Assembly (NCBI GenBank): GCA_036377595.1
Contig: DASUYB010000023.1
Location: forward strand, 1-54,781
Direction of reading: 5' to 3'
Source of the DNA: Longimicrobium sp.
Lineage (GTDB): Bacteria > Gemmatimonadota > Gemmatimonadetes > Longimicrobiales > Longimicrobiaceae
DNA: 54,781 bases
Shown here: positions 47,404 through 54,781 of the stretch, in pieces
Numbering within the stretch: the first letter of the stretch is position 1
How the letters are laid out: every line of letters starts with the position of its first letter
Position numbers and translations under genes: made by a program
The notes under the pieces: model-generated
Database searches by the model: none
What the model saw: only the letters and a program-made list of their open reading frames with translations
What the model was told of the DNA's origin: nothing

Positions 47404-48182
47404 GCGTGCAGCAGACGCTGGAGGTGCCCGCGGCGGGGGCCCGCGACCCCTTCGAGATCGACCTGGAGCGCTTCCACGGGCCGCTGGACCTGCTGCTGCA
47501 CCTGATCCGCAACCAGGACATCGACATCTTCGACATCCCCATCTCGCGGATCACCAAGCAGTTCCTGGAGGCGATCCGCGGGGTGGAGCGGCTGGAGCTG
47601 GAGCGCGCGGGCGAGTTCCTGGAGATGGCGGCCACGCTGGTGCGCATCAAGGCGCAGATGCTCTTCCCCCGGCGCGGCGACGAGGAGGAGGAGGGCGAGG
47701 ACCCGCGCGCCGACCTGGTGCGGCGGCTGCTGGAGTACGAGCACTTCCGCGAGGCGGCGCGGCTGCTGGAGAAGGCCGAGCGGATGCGCGCGCGCCTCTT
47801 CGCCCGCGGCTTCGTGGAGGTGCGGCCGCAGCCGAAGCTCTCGGAGCTGCCGCTGGAGACGACGTGGGAAGACGTGTGGGATGCGGCGCTCAGGATGGGC
47901 GAGCGCCTGGCCGAACAGGCGGCGGTGCACACCGTGCAGGGGCGGCAGGTGCGGATCGAGGAGAAGATGAGCGAGGTGGTGGACGCGCTGGCCGAGCGGA
48001 AGCGGGTGGAGTTCGCCTCGCTGGTCGAGCGCTGGGGGACGCGGATCCACGCGGTGGCCACCCTGCTCGCCTGCCTGGAGCTGGGGAAGCGCAACGTCGT
48101 TCGCCTGCGCCAGAACCTCCCCTTCGACCCGCTGTGGATCTACCGCGCCCGGGAGCGGCGCGAGCAGGAGGCCGAGGCGTGA
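47400..48182 (+). CDS. scpA: Segregation and condensation protein A
   Basis: The 260-residue kleisin of the SMC-ScpAB complex has the N-terminal helix-turn block FHGPLDLLLHLIRNQDIDIFDIPISRITKQFLEAI. Next comes AGEFLEMAATLVRIKAQMLFPR and an acidic linker, and the C-terminal winged helix is near VEFASLVERWGTRIHAVATLLACLELGKRNVVRLRQ. It bridges the SMC heads for chromosome condensation and segregation. It overlaps the M50 gene at its start. scpB follows after 160 bases occupied by hairpin copy K. Confidence 0.95.
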   Translation: MSVQQTLEVPAAGARDPFEIDLERFHGPLDLLLHLIRNQDIDIFDIPISRITKQFLEAIRGVERLELERAGEFLEMAATLVRIKAQMLFPRRGDEEEEGEDPRADLVRRLLEYEHFREAARLLEKAERMRARLFARGFVEVRPQPKLSELPLETTWEDVWDAALRMGERLAEQAAVHTVQGRQVRIEEKMSEVVDALAERKRVEFASLVERWGTRIHAVATLLACLELGKRNVVRLRQNLPFDPLWIYRARERREQEAEA

Positions 48183-48204
48183 CGTCCGGCATCGCCAACT
48201 GCCT

Positions 48205-48284
48205 GTCTCACGCGGAGGCGCGGAGGACGCGGAGAACTCAGCGCGGGACGAACTTCTCCGCGTCTCCGCGTCTCCGCGTGAGAC
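48205..48284 (+). repeat. Hairpin-family element, copy K (between scpA and scpB)
   Basis: The arms GTCTCACGCGGAGGCGCGGAG... and ...CCGCGTCTCCGCGTGAGAC enclose the apex GAGAACTCAGCGCGGGACGAA. It lies in the operon, 22 bases after the scpA stop. Confidence 0.9.
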
Positions 48285-48342
48285 CTGCCGTTCTGGGGAT
48301 GGGGAATTTGTCCATCCTCCGGCCGAATCGGGGGGGGCAGGG

Positions 48343-48909
48343 GTGAGGGCGAGCCGCATGGTCGAGGCGCTGCTCTTCGCCAGCGAGGCGCCGCTGAGCG
48401 CGGCCGAGCTGGCGCGGGCGGACGAGTCGCTCGACGAGGAGCAGGTGGAGGCGGCCATTGCCGAGCTGCGCGCCGAGTACGACAACGAGGAGCGCGCGTT
48501 CGGCATCTTCGAGGTGGGCGGGGGCTACCAGATCCTCACCCGGCCGGAGTTCGCGCCGGTGCTGGAGCGCTTCGACACCGTCCCCTCCTCGCAGCGCCTG
48601 TCCGGCCCGGCGCTGGAGACGCTGGCGATCCTGGCCTACCGCCAGCCGGTGGGCCGCGCGGAGGTGGAGGACATCCGCGGGGTGGGCGCCGGCGCGGTGC
48701 TCAAGACGCTGCAGGAGCGCGGGCTGATCGAGGTGGTCGGCCGCGGCGAGGGGCTGGGGCGGCCGCTGCTGTACGGCACCACGCAGTTCTTCCTGCAGCA
48801 CTTCGGCTTCCGCTCGCTCGACGACCTTCCGCGCCCCGAAGACCTGCCCGTGGTGCTGGCGCGCCGCGAGCCACCCGACCCCCAGCTGCCGCTCGGCGAT
48901 GCCGCGTAA
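48343..48909 (+). CDS. scpB: Segregation and condensation protein B
   Basis: The 188-residue protein has two winged-helix domains: MVEALLFASEAPLSAAELARA, then the second with LSGPALETLAILAYRQPVGRAEVEDIRGV and LLYGTTQFFLQHFGFRSLDDLP, all typical of ScpB. It dimerises on ScpA in the SMC complex. GTG 48343 is used as the start; ATG 48358 (residue 6) is an alternative. It overlaps rluB by 11 bases. Confidence 0.94.
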   Translation: MRASRMVEALLFASEAPLSAAELARADESLDEEQVEAAIAELRAEYDNEERAFGIFEVGGGYQILTRPEFAPVLERFDTVPSSQRLSGPALETLAILAYRQPVGRAEVEDIRGVGAGAVLKTLQERGLIEVVGRGEGLGRPLLYGTTQFFLQHFGFRSLDDLPRPEDLPVVLARREPPDPQLPLGDAA

Positions 48910-50779
48910 GAACCCGCAGCACCATCCCCACGGCGAGGCGGTGCGCCTGCAGGCGTTCCTGGCGCACTCGGGCGTGGCCTCGCGGCGCCACGCCGAGGAG
49001 CTGATCGCCGGCGGGCGCGTGTTCGTGAACGGCGTGAGCGTCACCGCGCCGGGGACGAAGATCACGCCGGGGGTGGACCACGTGGAGGTCGAGGGTCAGC
49101 CGGTGGAGGTGCAGCCCATCACCTGGATCGCCCTGCACAAGCCCAAGGGCTACGTCACCAGCCGCGACGACCCGTACGGCCGCAAGACCGTCTACGATCT
49201 CCTCCCCGAGAAATTCCACGGGCTCTTCCACGTGGGCCGGCTGGACCGCGACAGCGAGGGGATCCTGTTGCTGACCAACGACGGCGTGCTGGCCAACCGC
49301 ATGCTGCACCCGTCGTTCGGGGTCACCAAGGAATACTGGGCCGACGTGGAGGGGAAGCCCACGGCGGAGCAGATGCACCGCATCGTGGAGGAGGGGGTGG
49401 AGGACGAGGGCGAGCACCTGCGCGCCGAGTCCATCCGCCGCCTGCACCAGACGGGCGAGAACGAGCACCGCCTCTCCGTCGTGCTGCGCGAGGGGAAGAA
49501 GCGCGAGGTGCGGCGGATGCTGGCCGCGCTGGGCCACCCCGTGCACCGGCTGATCCGCCGCCGCTTCGGCCCGATCTCGCTCGGCGAGCTGAAGCCCGGC
49601 AAGTGGCGGGTGGTGACGGAGGCGGAGCTGGCCACGCTGCGAAAAGGACGTGGAGACATGGCACAGGGAACCGGGGACAGGGCGATGGGCGGCGAGCGCC
49701 CCCCGCGCCGCAGGCCCGCCGAGCCGGACACGGCCGATGCGGCTCCGCCTCGCCAGTCCACGGAGCGGAGGGCGACGCACGGGAAGTACGCGCGCGCCGA
49801 CAAGTCGCCGCGCGAGACATTCACCCGCTTCGAGAAGCTCCGCCGCGGCGACCAGCCCGCGCGCGACGAAACGCCCGCTCGCGGCGGCGGGCGCGCGGAG
49901 AAGCCCGAGCGCGGCGCGAAGCGTGGGGAGCGTGCCGCCAGAGGCGAGAAGCCGGAACGCGGTGCGAAGCGCGCGGAACGCGTCCCCGGCGGCGAGAAAC
50001 CGGAACGCGGCGGGAAGTCCGCTCGCGCGGCGAAGCCGGGAGATCGCACCCGCAAGCCGGCGGAGCGCGCGACCGCCTCTCGCCGCGGCGACGACAAGCC
50101 GCGGCGCGCCAGCCAGCGCGGCGACGACGAGCAGCGGCCGTGGGAGGCGCCGAAGCCGCGGAAGCGTCCGGCGCCCGGCAAACCGTCCCCGCGGCGCGAG
50201 CGGGACGAGGAGGAGACGCCGGCGCGCGGTCCCGGTGGCGAGCGTGGCCCGGCCGGCCGCGGTAGATCGGGCGATGAGCGCCCTCGCGCGCGGCGTGATC
50301 GGGACGAGGAGACGCCGCGATCGCAGAAGCCGCCGCGAACAGGCAGGCCGTCGCCGCGCCGCGATCAGGACGAGGAGACGCCGCGCCGCGGGCGGGGCGA
50401 GCGGGACGCGGATCGCCCCGCGAAGCCGGGGAAACCGCGCGGCGCCGCGCCTCGCAGCGAGGCGGAGGACGATGTACGCGGGCCGGGTTACGGCCGCCGC
50501 GGCACGACCAAGCCGGGCGTGCGCGCCGCCCGCGACCGCGAGGAGGAAGAGGCGCGGCGTCCGTCCCGTCCCTCTGGCGGCGGACCCCGCGGCGGATCGC
50601 GTCCCGGCGGCCGCGGCGGCGCGGCGAAGGGCGAATCTCCCGCACGCGGGGGTGGAAAGCCCGGTGGCGCGCGTCCCCCGCGCGGCGCATCCATGCGCGA
50701 CGACGACGAGGGCGCGTCTCCGCGAGGCGGAGGTGGGCGGCCGCCGCGCAAGGGCGGCCCCCCGCGCGGGCGCCGCTGA
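48899..50779 (+). CDS. rluB: RluB-like 23S rRNA pseudouridine synthase with long disordered tail
   Basis: Residues 1-250 form a normal RluB/RsuA-type enzyme: an S4 RNA-binding domain (RLQAFLAHSGVASRRHAEELIAGGRV) and the catalytic domain with GRLDRDSEG (Asp116) and TKEYWADV, REGKKREVRRML. The remaining 375 residues are low-complexity Arg, Gly, Asp, Glu and Pro (repeats such as EKPERGAKR and RDRDEETP) with no fold. Long basic tails occur in this family but rarely at 60% of the protein. The junction (residues about 254-262) is built from three heptamers of the ACAGGGG type seen in intergenic arrays, so the tail may have been gained by repeat expansion or fusion. Coupled to scpB, the usual scpA-scpB-rluB order. 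Confidence 0.92.
   Translation: MPRKNPQHHPHGEAVRLQAFLAHSGVASRRHAEELIAGGRVFVNGVSVTAPGTKITPGVDHVEVEGQPVEVQPITWIALHKPKGYVTSRDDPYGRKTVYDLLPEKFHGLFHVGRLDRDSEGILLLTNDGVLANRMLHPSFGVTKEYWADVEGKPTAEQMHRIVEEGVEDEGEHLRAESIRRLHQTGENEHRLSVVLREGKKREVRRMLAALGHPVHRLIRRRFGPISLGELKPGKWRVVTEAELATLRKGRGDMAQGTGDRAMGGERPPRRRPAEPDTADAAPPRQSTERRATHGKYARADKSPRETFTRFEKLRRGDQPARDETPARGGGRAEKPERGAKRGERAARGEKPERGAKRAERVPGGEKPERGGKSARAAKPGDRTRKPAERATASRRGDDKPRRASQRGDDEQRPWEAPKPRKRPAPGKPSPRRERDEEETPARGPGGERGPAGRGRSGDERPRARRDRDEETPRSQKPPRTGRPSPRRDQDEETPRRGRGERDADRPAKPGKPRGAAPRSEAEDDVRGPGYGRRGTTKPGVRAARDREEEEARRPSRPSGGGPRGGSRPGGRGGAAKGESPARGGGKPGGARPPRGASMRDDDEGASPRGGGGRPPRKGGPPRGRR
49663..49683 (+). repeat. Three in-gene heptamers (ACAGGGA, ACCGGGG, ACAGGGC)
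   Basis: They lie exactly at the switch from the RluB catalytic domain to the disordered tail and match the intergenic heptamer arrays at 6511 and 54543. Confidence 0.7.
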
Positions 50780-50815
50780 CCGATCCAGATCGAATCACCC
50801 TGACGTAACGTTCTC

Positions 50816-52519
50816 TTGGATATCCGCGACACGCGCATCGTCATCCTCGGCGGCTCCGGGCTGGTGGGGATGGCCATCGCCCGCGAGCTGCTGCCCATGC
50901 GGCCGGCGCTGCTCGTCATCTCCGCCCTCACTCGCCGCGAGGCCGACAACGGCGTGGAGGAGCTGCGCCGCCACGCGCCCGACGGGGTGGAGATTGTCGG
51001 TGAGTGGGGGAACCTGTTCGTCCCCGCCGCGCTGAAGGACGAGCGCCGCGACACGCTGCTCGACGACTCCGCCGCGCGCGCCGCCATGCTCGATGAGCTG
51101 TACGGCCCGCTCGACGAGTCGGCGCTGCAGCGCTCCGCGCTGGGTGACTTGGTCCTCCGCCATCGTCCCGACGCGGTGATCGACTGCATCAACACGGCGA
51201 CGGGGTTCGCGTACCAGAACGTGTTCAAGAGCGCGTCCGCCATCCGCGAGGCGGCGCGCGGCGGGCCGGTGGACCTGGAGATGGTGGAGAAGCACCTGGC
51301 CACCATCACCCTGCCGCACCTGATCCACCACGTGTGGGTCGCCCTGCACTCGATGCAGGCGGTGGGCACGCGCGTGTACCTGAAGATCGGCACCGCGGGC
51401 ACGGGCGGGATGGGGCTCAACATCCCCTTCACCCACAGCGAGGACCGGCCGAGCCGGCAGCTCCTTTCCAAGTCCGCCGTCGCGGGCGCGCACACGCTAC
51501 TGCTGTACCTGATGGCGCGCACGCCGGGCGCGCCGGCGGTGAAGGAGATCAAGCCGACCGCCGCCATCTCGTGGAAGGGGATCCGCTCGGGCGACGTGGT
51601 GTGGCGCGGCGCGCCGATCACCCGCGTGGACGCGGTGGCCCCCGTGCCGCTCGCCGAGGCGTTCGTCCCCCACGCGGAGCCGGGGAAGAACGGCGAGCGG
51701 CGGCGGGCGAAGAAGGAGTTCGGCCGCGACACGCTCTGGCGCGACAGCGGCCAGGTGCTGCAGGGCGTCTACCTCGACTCGGGAGAGAACGGCCTGTTCA
51801 GCCCCGACGAGTTCGAGGCCATCACCTCGCTCGGGCTGATGGAGTTCATCACCCCCGAGGAGATCGCCCGCGACGCGGTGCGCGAGATCGTCGGCCACCC
51901 GACGGGGCGCGACGTGGTCGCCGCGCTGGACGCGTCCACGAGCGGGCCGACCTATCGCGCGGGCGTGCTGCGGCAGAGCGCGCTGGCGTACATGGAAGAG
52001 CTGGAGGCCAGCGCCGAGCACCGCAGCGTGGGGTTCGAGATGCTGGGCCCGCCGCGGCTGACCAAGCTGCTGTTCGAGGGCGAGATCCTGCGGCGGATGT
52101 GCGGCGGCCGGCTGGAGTGCGCCGCCCAGCTCGACCCGGCGAAGGCCGCCTGCGACGCCGGCGCGCTGGTGCAGGCCGACGCCGACCTGCGCACGCGCGT
52201 CCTCTCCGCCAACCTGGCCATCCTCCTCCCCGACGGCGAGCGCCTGCTGCGCGGCCGCAAGGTGGAGATCGAGCCCGCGCCGGGCGAGGGGGTCGACGAG
52301 ACCGCGTGGAAGGGGTGGGTGGACCTGCGCGCGGCCAACTGGGAGGCGTGGCGCGACCGCGCCGTCAGCGTGCTCGCGCGCATCGGCGGCGAGCCGGGGC
52401 CGGAGGGCGGGAGCCAGTGGGACATGGAGCCCTGGCACCGCGAGCGCACCATCCGCCCCGGCGCCCTGGCCGCGTGGATCTTCCGGTACGAGGACGAGGG
52501 GGAGCGGATCAAGCGCTGA
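50816..52519 (+). CDS. Rossmann-fold NAD(P)-binding protein of unknown function
   Basis: The 567-residue protein begins with a dinucleotide-binding fold (RIVILGGSGLVGMAIARELL, the GxxGxxG pattern), followed by DAVIDCINTATGFAYQNV and HHVWVALHSMQAVGTRVYLKIGTAGTGGMGLNIP, as in extended short-chain dehydrogenase/epimerase-like proteins. The later 300 residues are not a family I recognise. The catalytic YxxxK of classical SDRs is not apparent, so it may be a binding or regulatory protein. The only start at the right place is TTG 50816, without a clear ribosome-binding site. It is probably a lineage-conserved protein, judging by its intact, well-composed sequence. Confidence 0.75.
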   Translation: MDIRDTRIVILGGSGLVGMAIARELLPMRPALLVISALTRREADNGVEELRRHAPDGVEIVGEWGNLFVPAALKDERRDTLLDDSAARAAMLDELYGPLDESALQRSALGDLVLRHRPDAVIDCINTATGFAYQNVFKSASAIREAARGGPVDLEMVEKHLATITLPHLIHHVWVALHSMQAVGTRVYLKIGTAGTGGMGLNIPFTHSEDRPSRQLLSKSAVAGAHTLLLYLMARTPGAPAVKEIKPTAAISWKGIRSGDVVWRGAPITRVDAVAPVPLAEAFVPHAEPGKNGERRRAKKEFGRDTLWRDSGQVLQGVYLDSGENGLFSPDEFEAITSLGLMEFITPEEIARDAVREIVGHPTGRDVVAALDASTSGPTYRAGVLRQSALAYMEELEASAEHRSVGFEMLGPPRLTKLLFEGEILRRMCGGRLECAAQLDPAKAACDAGALVQADADLRTRVLSANLAILLPDGERLLRGRKVEIEPAPGEGVDETAWKGWVDLRAANWEAWRDRAVSVLARIGGEPGPEGGSQWDMEPWHRERTIRPGALAAWIFRYEDEGERIKR

Positions 52520-52528
52520 GTGCTGATT

Positions 52529-52702
52529 CGAAATCCGGGAACTTGGTTGATGTACCCGGGCCGATCCAACGCTGACGTCATCCTGAGGCCGGCCAGACCC
52601 TAACCAGCGTCTGCGCAAGAGCTTGCAGGCCGAAGGATCTATCATCGCGTCAGCACGAGATTCGATCGGACGCGCCAATGCTTCACCCGGACCTGGTATG
52701 AG
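52529..52702 (+). repeat. Dispersed repeat R, copy 4
   Basis: A full-length copy from CGAAATCCGGGAACTTGG to CACCCGGACCTGGTATGA, close to copy 1 at 9636-9810 in the same orientation. It starts 10 bases after a stop codon. Confidence 0.85.
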
Positions 52703-52738
52703 AGGGCTGGCCGGTTGTGACGGACGCCCCCCGCGCGA

Positions 52739-52935
52739 ATGTCATTCCGAGTGGGGCCGCTGCTCCGGACCCTCGTCCGCGTTGATTTCGAGCGGCCCCC
52801 GAGGAATCCATAGCCAGCGTCCGAGCGAAAATCCGGGCGTTCGCGCGGAAGCGTGTTATAGATTCCTCGGGAGCCGCGCGGATGACGGTGCAGGGGAGGC
52901 TTCGGCGCAGCGGCTCCTCTCGGAATGACATACCC
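52739..52935 (+). repeat. Long imperfect inverted repeat with TCATTCCGAG ends
   Basis: The outer words ATGTCATTCCGAG (52740-52752) and CTCGGAATGACAT (near 52919-52931) and the inner words CCGAGGAATCCATAG and TATAGATTCCTCGG form a nested inverted repeat of about 190 bp that follows dispersed repeat R copy 4. Confidence 0.75.
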
Positions 52936-52982
52936 GTGCATCACCGGGCAGTCTGGTCGAATCTCGTAGCATCGCCACACCG

Positions 52983-54614
52983 ATGAGCGGATCGAAGACC
53001 GTCTCGCAGATCGTCGTCGACCTCGCCAAGGGGCACTCCCTGAGCGAATTCTATCCGCTCGTCCATCCCACCCTCGTCACCCAGCTCCACAAGCTCGAAG
53101 AGAACCTGCAAGCGTACGGCGACGACCTCGTCATCAACGTCGCGCCCGGCGGGCTGGCGGTGGCGGGCGAGACGATGGCGCGGCGGTCGCCGCACGTGCA
53201 GCGGCTGGCGTCCAAGCTCAGCGAGCACGGCGTCCGCGAGGTCGTCCTCCAGCACCACGTGCTGGCCGAGTCGCTGGGGCGCTTCCTCTCCGGCGTCGCC
53301 CTGCCGCCGCGCGTGGTCGCGGCCGCGGGCGGGCTGGACGCGGCGCTGTCGGCGGCGGGCGTTTCGCGCGTGGCGGTGAACGGGCAGACCATCACCCCCG
53401 CGCCGATCGTGGTGGCCGCCGCGGGGCCGGCGCTCCCCGTCCCCGGATCGGCGAAGAAGGAGAAGGGCGTCTTCGACGACGTGGCGCTGTGGAGCACGCA
53501 CGACATGTATCAGCAGGTGCAGCTCTCGGCGCGGCGGGTGGAGACGGAGGACCTGGAAGAGCTGCGGAAGATGCTGCGCGAGGGGGCCGACAGCGAGCGC
53601 GTGGAGGCGCTGCAGCGGCTGGAGTACGTGGCCCAGTGGTGCCTCGAGCGGGCGATGGTGGACCGGGCCATCGGCGTGCTGGCCGACCTCCGCCGCGACG
53701 CTGACACCATCGCCAAGCGCAACCCGGCAACGCGCGGCAGCATCATGATGGCCATGCACCGCATCGCCAACCGCCACATCATCGAGGAGATGGTGGAGCG
53801 GCTGGGCCGCAGCAAGACCGAGGACGACCGCGCCGCCATCCGCGGCGTTCTCCTCGCCCTCGGCGCCGAGGTGGTGACGCCGCTGGTCCGCAGCCTCGTC
53901 GCGGCGAGCGACCTCTCGGCACGCCGCGCCTACCGCGACGCGCTGGTGGAGCTCGACCGCGTGGGAGTGCCCCTGCTCGAGGACATGATCGGCGACGAGC
54001 GCTGGTTCGTGGTGCGCAACATGGTGGGGATCCTGGGCGAGATCCGCAGCGCCGACGCGCCCGAGCACTTCGCGCGCACCATCCGCCACCCCGACCTGCG
54101 CGTGCGCCGCGAGACCATCATCGCGCTCAGCAAGTTCGGCGGCGACGAGGCGGTGCAGCAGCTGATCGTGGGGCTGGGGGATGCGGAGCCGTCGCTGCGG
54201 TCGGCGGCGGCGCTGGGGCTCGGGCTCACCAAGGCGGGGACGGCGGTGAACCCGCTGATCAAGCGCCTGGGCGAGGAGACCGACCAGGAGACGGTGATCG
54301 AGATCCTGCGCGCGCTGGGCCGCATCGGTGACGCGCGCGCGGTGGCGCCGCTGGCCGACCGGGCGAGCGGCGGCAGCCTCTTCTCGCGCGTCCCCATCCC
54401 CATCCGCGTCGAGGCCATCCGCGCGCTCGGCGACATCGGCGGCGAAGCCGCGCGCACCGTGCTCCAGCGCCTCATGCGCGACCGCAACGACGCCGTGCGC
54501 GACGCGGCCGTCGCCGCGGCGAACGTGGTCGTGGGGGACCAGACAGGGGACAGGGAACAGGGGATAGGGGACAGGGGACAGGAGTCAGAGGAAAGCGAAC
54601 CGCCGGCGGAGTAG
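52983..54614 (+). CDS. HEAT-repeat protein
   Basis: The 543-residue protein has an N-terminal domain of about 170 residues (VVDLAKGHSLSEFYPLVHP, LVINVAPGGLAVAGETM). A helical array follows from about residue 190, with clear HEAT/PBS-lyase repeats in the second half (VRNMVGILGEIRSADAPEHF, VRRETIIALSKFGGDEAVQQL, LRSAAALGLGLTKAGTAVN, VRDAAVAAANVV). No signal peptide or catalytic motif is seen; it is likely a cytosolic scaffold. The last 25 codons (QTGDREQGIGDRGQE) are a translated heptamer array of the AGGGGAC type, so the C-terminus has been extended by repeat sequence. ATG 52983 is the first start; the terminator follows the stop. Confidence 0.85.
   Translation: MSGSKTVSQIVVDLAKGHSLSEFYPLVHPTLVTQLHKLEENLQAYGDDLVINVAPGGLAVAGETMARRSPHVQRLASKLSEHGVREVVLQHHVLAESLGRFLSGVALPPRVVAAAGGLDAALSAAGVSRVAVNGQTITPAPIVVAAAGPALPVPGSAKKEKGVFDDVALWSTHDMYQQVQLSARRVETEDLEELRKMLREGADSERVEALQRLEYVAQWCLERAMVDRAIGVLADLRRDADTIAKRNPATRGSIMMAMHRIANRHIIEEMVERLGRSKTEDDRAAIRGVLLALGAEVVTPLVRSLVAASDLSARRAYRDALVELDRVGVPLLEDMIGDERWFVVRNMVGILGEIRSADAPEHFARTIRHPDLRVRRETIIALSKFGGDEAVQQLIVGLGDAEPSLRSAAALGLGLTKAGTAVNPLIKRLGEETDQETVIEILRALGRIGDARAVAPLADRASGGSLFSRVPIPIRVEAIRALGDIGGEAARTVLQRLMRDRNDAVRDAAVAAANVVVGDQTGDREQGIGDRGQESEESEPPAE
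54543..54582 (+). repeat. Heptamer array inside the end of the HEAT gene
   Basis: About 5.7 copies of ACAGGGG-type units, translated in the last residues of the HEAT protein. The same unit is at 6511-6543. Confidence 0.85.
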
Positions 54615-54642
54615 CCGTCGGCACGAGGATGCCGATGCAGCT

Positions 54643-54674
54643 GCCCTCCGCCGGGATTCCGGGGGAGGCTTTTT
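54643..54674 (+). terminator. Terminator after the HEAT gene
   Basis: Imperfect stem GCC-TCC-CCGG / CCGG-GGA-GGC with small bulges, followed by T5. Confidence 0.6.
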
Positions 54675-54722
54675 GCGTTTCAGGCGGGCGTCTTCGCGGC
54701 CGCGGGCGGCCCCCTCCCCCGG

Positions 54723-54758
54723 CCCCTCCCCCGCTGCGCAGGGGAGGGGAGAACTCAG
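54723..54758 (+). repeat. Hairpin-family relative at the window end
   Basis: CCCCTCCCC (54723-54731) pairs with GGGGAGGGG (54741-54749) and is directly followed by the GAGAACTCAGC core found at the apex of the hairpin elements. Its outer part may lie beyond the window. Confidence 0.5.
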
Positions 54759-54781
54759 CGCTGCGACCGGGGTGGCGTGGA

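Larger units (their letters stand above)
52520..52982 (+). other. Gap between the Rossmann protein and HEAT protein genes
   Basis: It is filled almost entirely by dispersed repeat R copy 4 and the TCATTCCGAG inverted repeat. The last 50 bases must contain the HEAT gene promoter. No gene is seen. Confidence 0.6.

Overview
The window is a GC-rich (about 70%) bacterial chromosome segment. It most resembles Gemmatimonadota, probably the Longimicrobium lineage. This rests on remembered features: an Oar-like TonB receptor, a Bacteroides-type serine palmitoyltransferase, paired M16 peptidases, a small Cys-rich peptide with an LxLxxExLxV leader, and repeat-rich intergenic gaps. No 16S rRNA is present, so the placement is inference.

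Layout. 1-6.5 kb: end of an outer-membrane barrel gene with a 24-proline run, rpiA-rpe, tRNA-Leu(UAA), serine palmitoyltransferase, a TPR protein and a YdcF-like protein. 7-13.4 kb: M16 peptidase pair, a frameshifted NUDIX gene, ECF sigma factor, zinc anti-sigma factor, holA. 13.9-19 kb: mutS, a subtilase remnant, a TonB-domain lipoprotein, cystathionine beta-synthase. 19-24 kb: large TonB-dependent receptor and a secreted HEIGH-type metalloprotease. 24-28 kb (minus strand): LytS/LytTR two-component pair and a low-GC orphan TIR-SIR2 fusion. 28-33 kb: MacA-MacB-TolC-like efflux operon. 33-37 kb: a RiPP-precursor-like peptide (minus) and a second, secreted M16 pair. 37-40 kb: prs, rplY, pth, a frameshifted SnoaL-like gene. 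40-46 kb: a low-GC orphan possibly Abi-like, ychF, HD-GYP regulator plus GAF/HisKA partner, tesB, a HEPN-like orphan. 46-54.8 kb: rpsT (minus) divergent from an M50 protease, scpA, scpB, rluB with a very long disordered tail, a Rossmann protein and a HEAT-repeat protein.

The gaps are not empty. They carry (i) a family of 60-80 bp hairpin elements with TCAC...GTGA ends, very different arms, and in most copies an apical GAGAACTCA core (nine hairpins plus solo arms and a degenerate relative); (ii) a roughly 170 bp dispersed repeat in four copies; (iii) a roughly 167 bp repeat in two copies, each upstream of an M16 pair; (iv) 7-8 bp tandem arrays of differing sequence, two of which run into coding sequence. 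Several promoters follow one grammar, TTGnCn-N16/17-TAnnTT, and rpsT has a perfect TTGACA-N17-TATAAT.

Most genes are ordinary housekeeping or envelope genes. The parts most likely to be new are the TIR-SIR2 fusion, whose TIR domain appears to have lost its catalytic Glu, the hairpin family, the orphan Cys-rich peptide, and the low-GC Abi-like and HEPN-like orphans dropped singly beside core genes.
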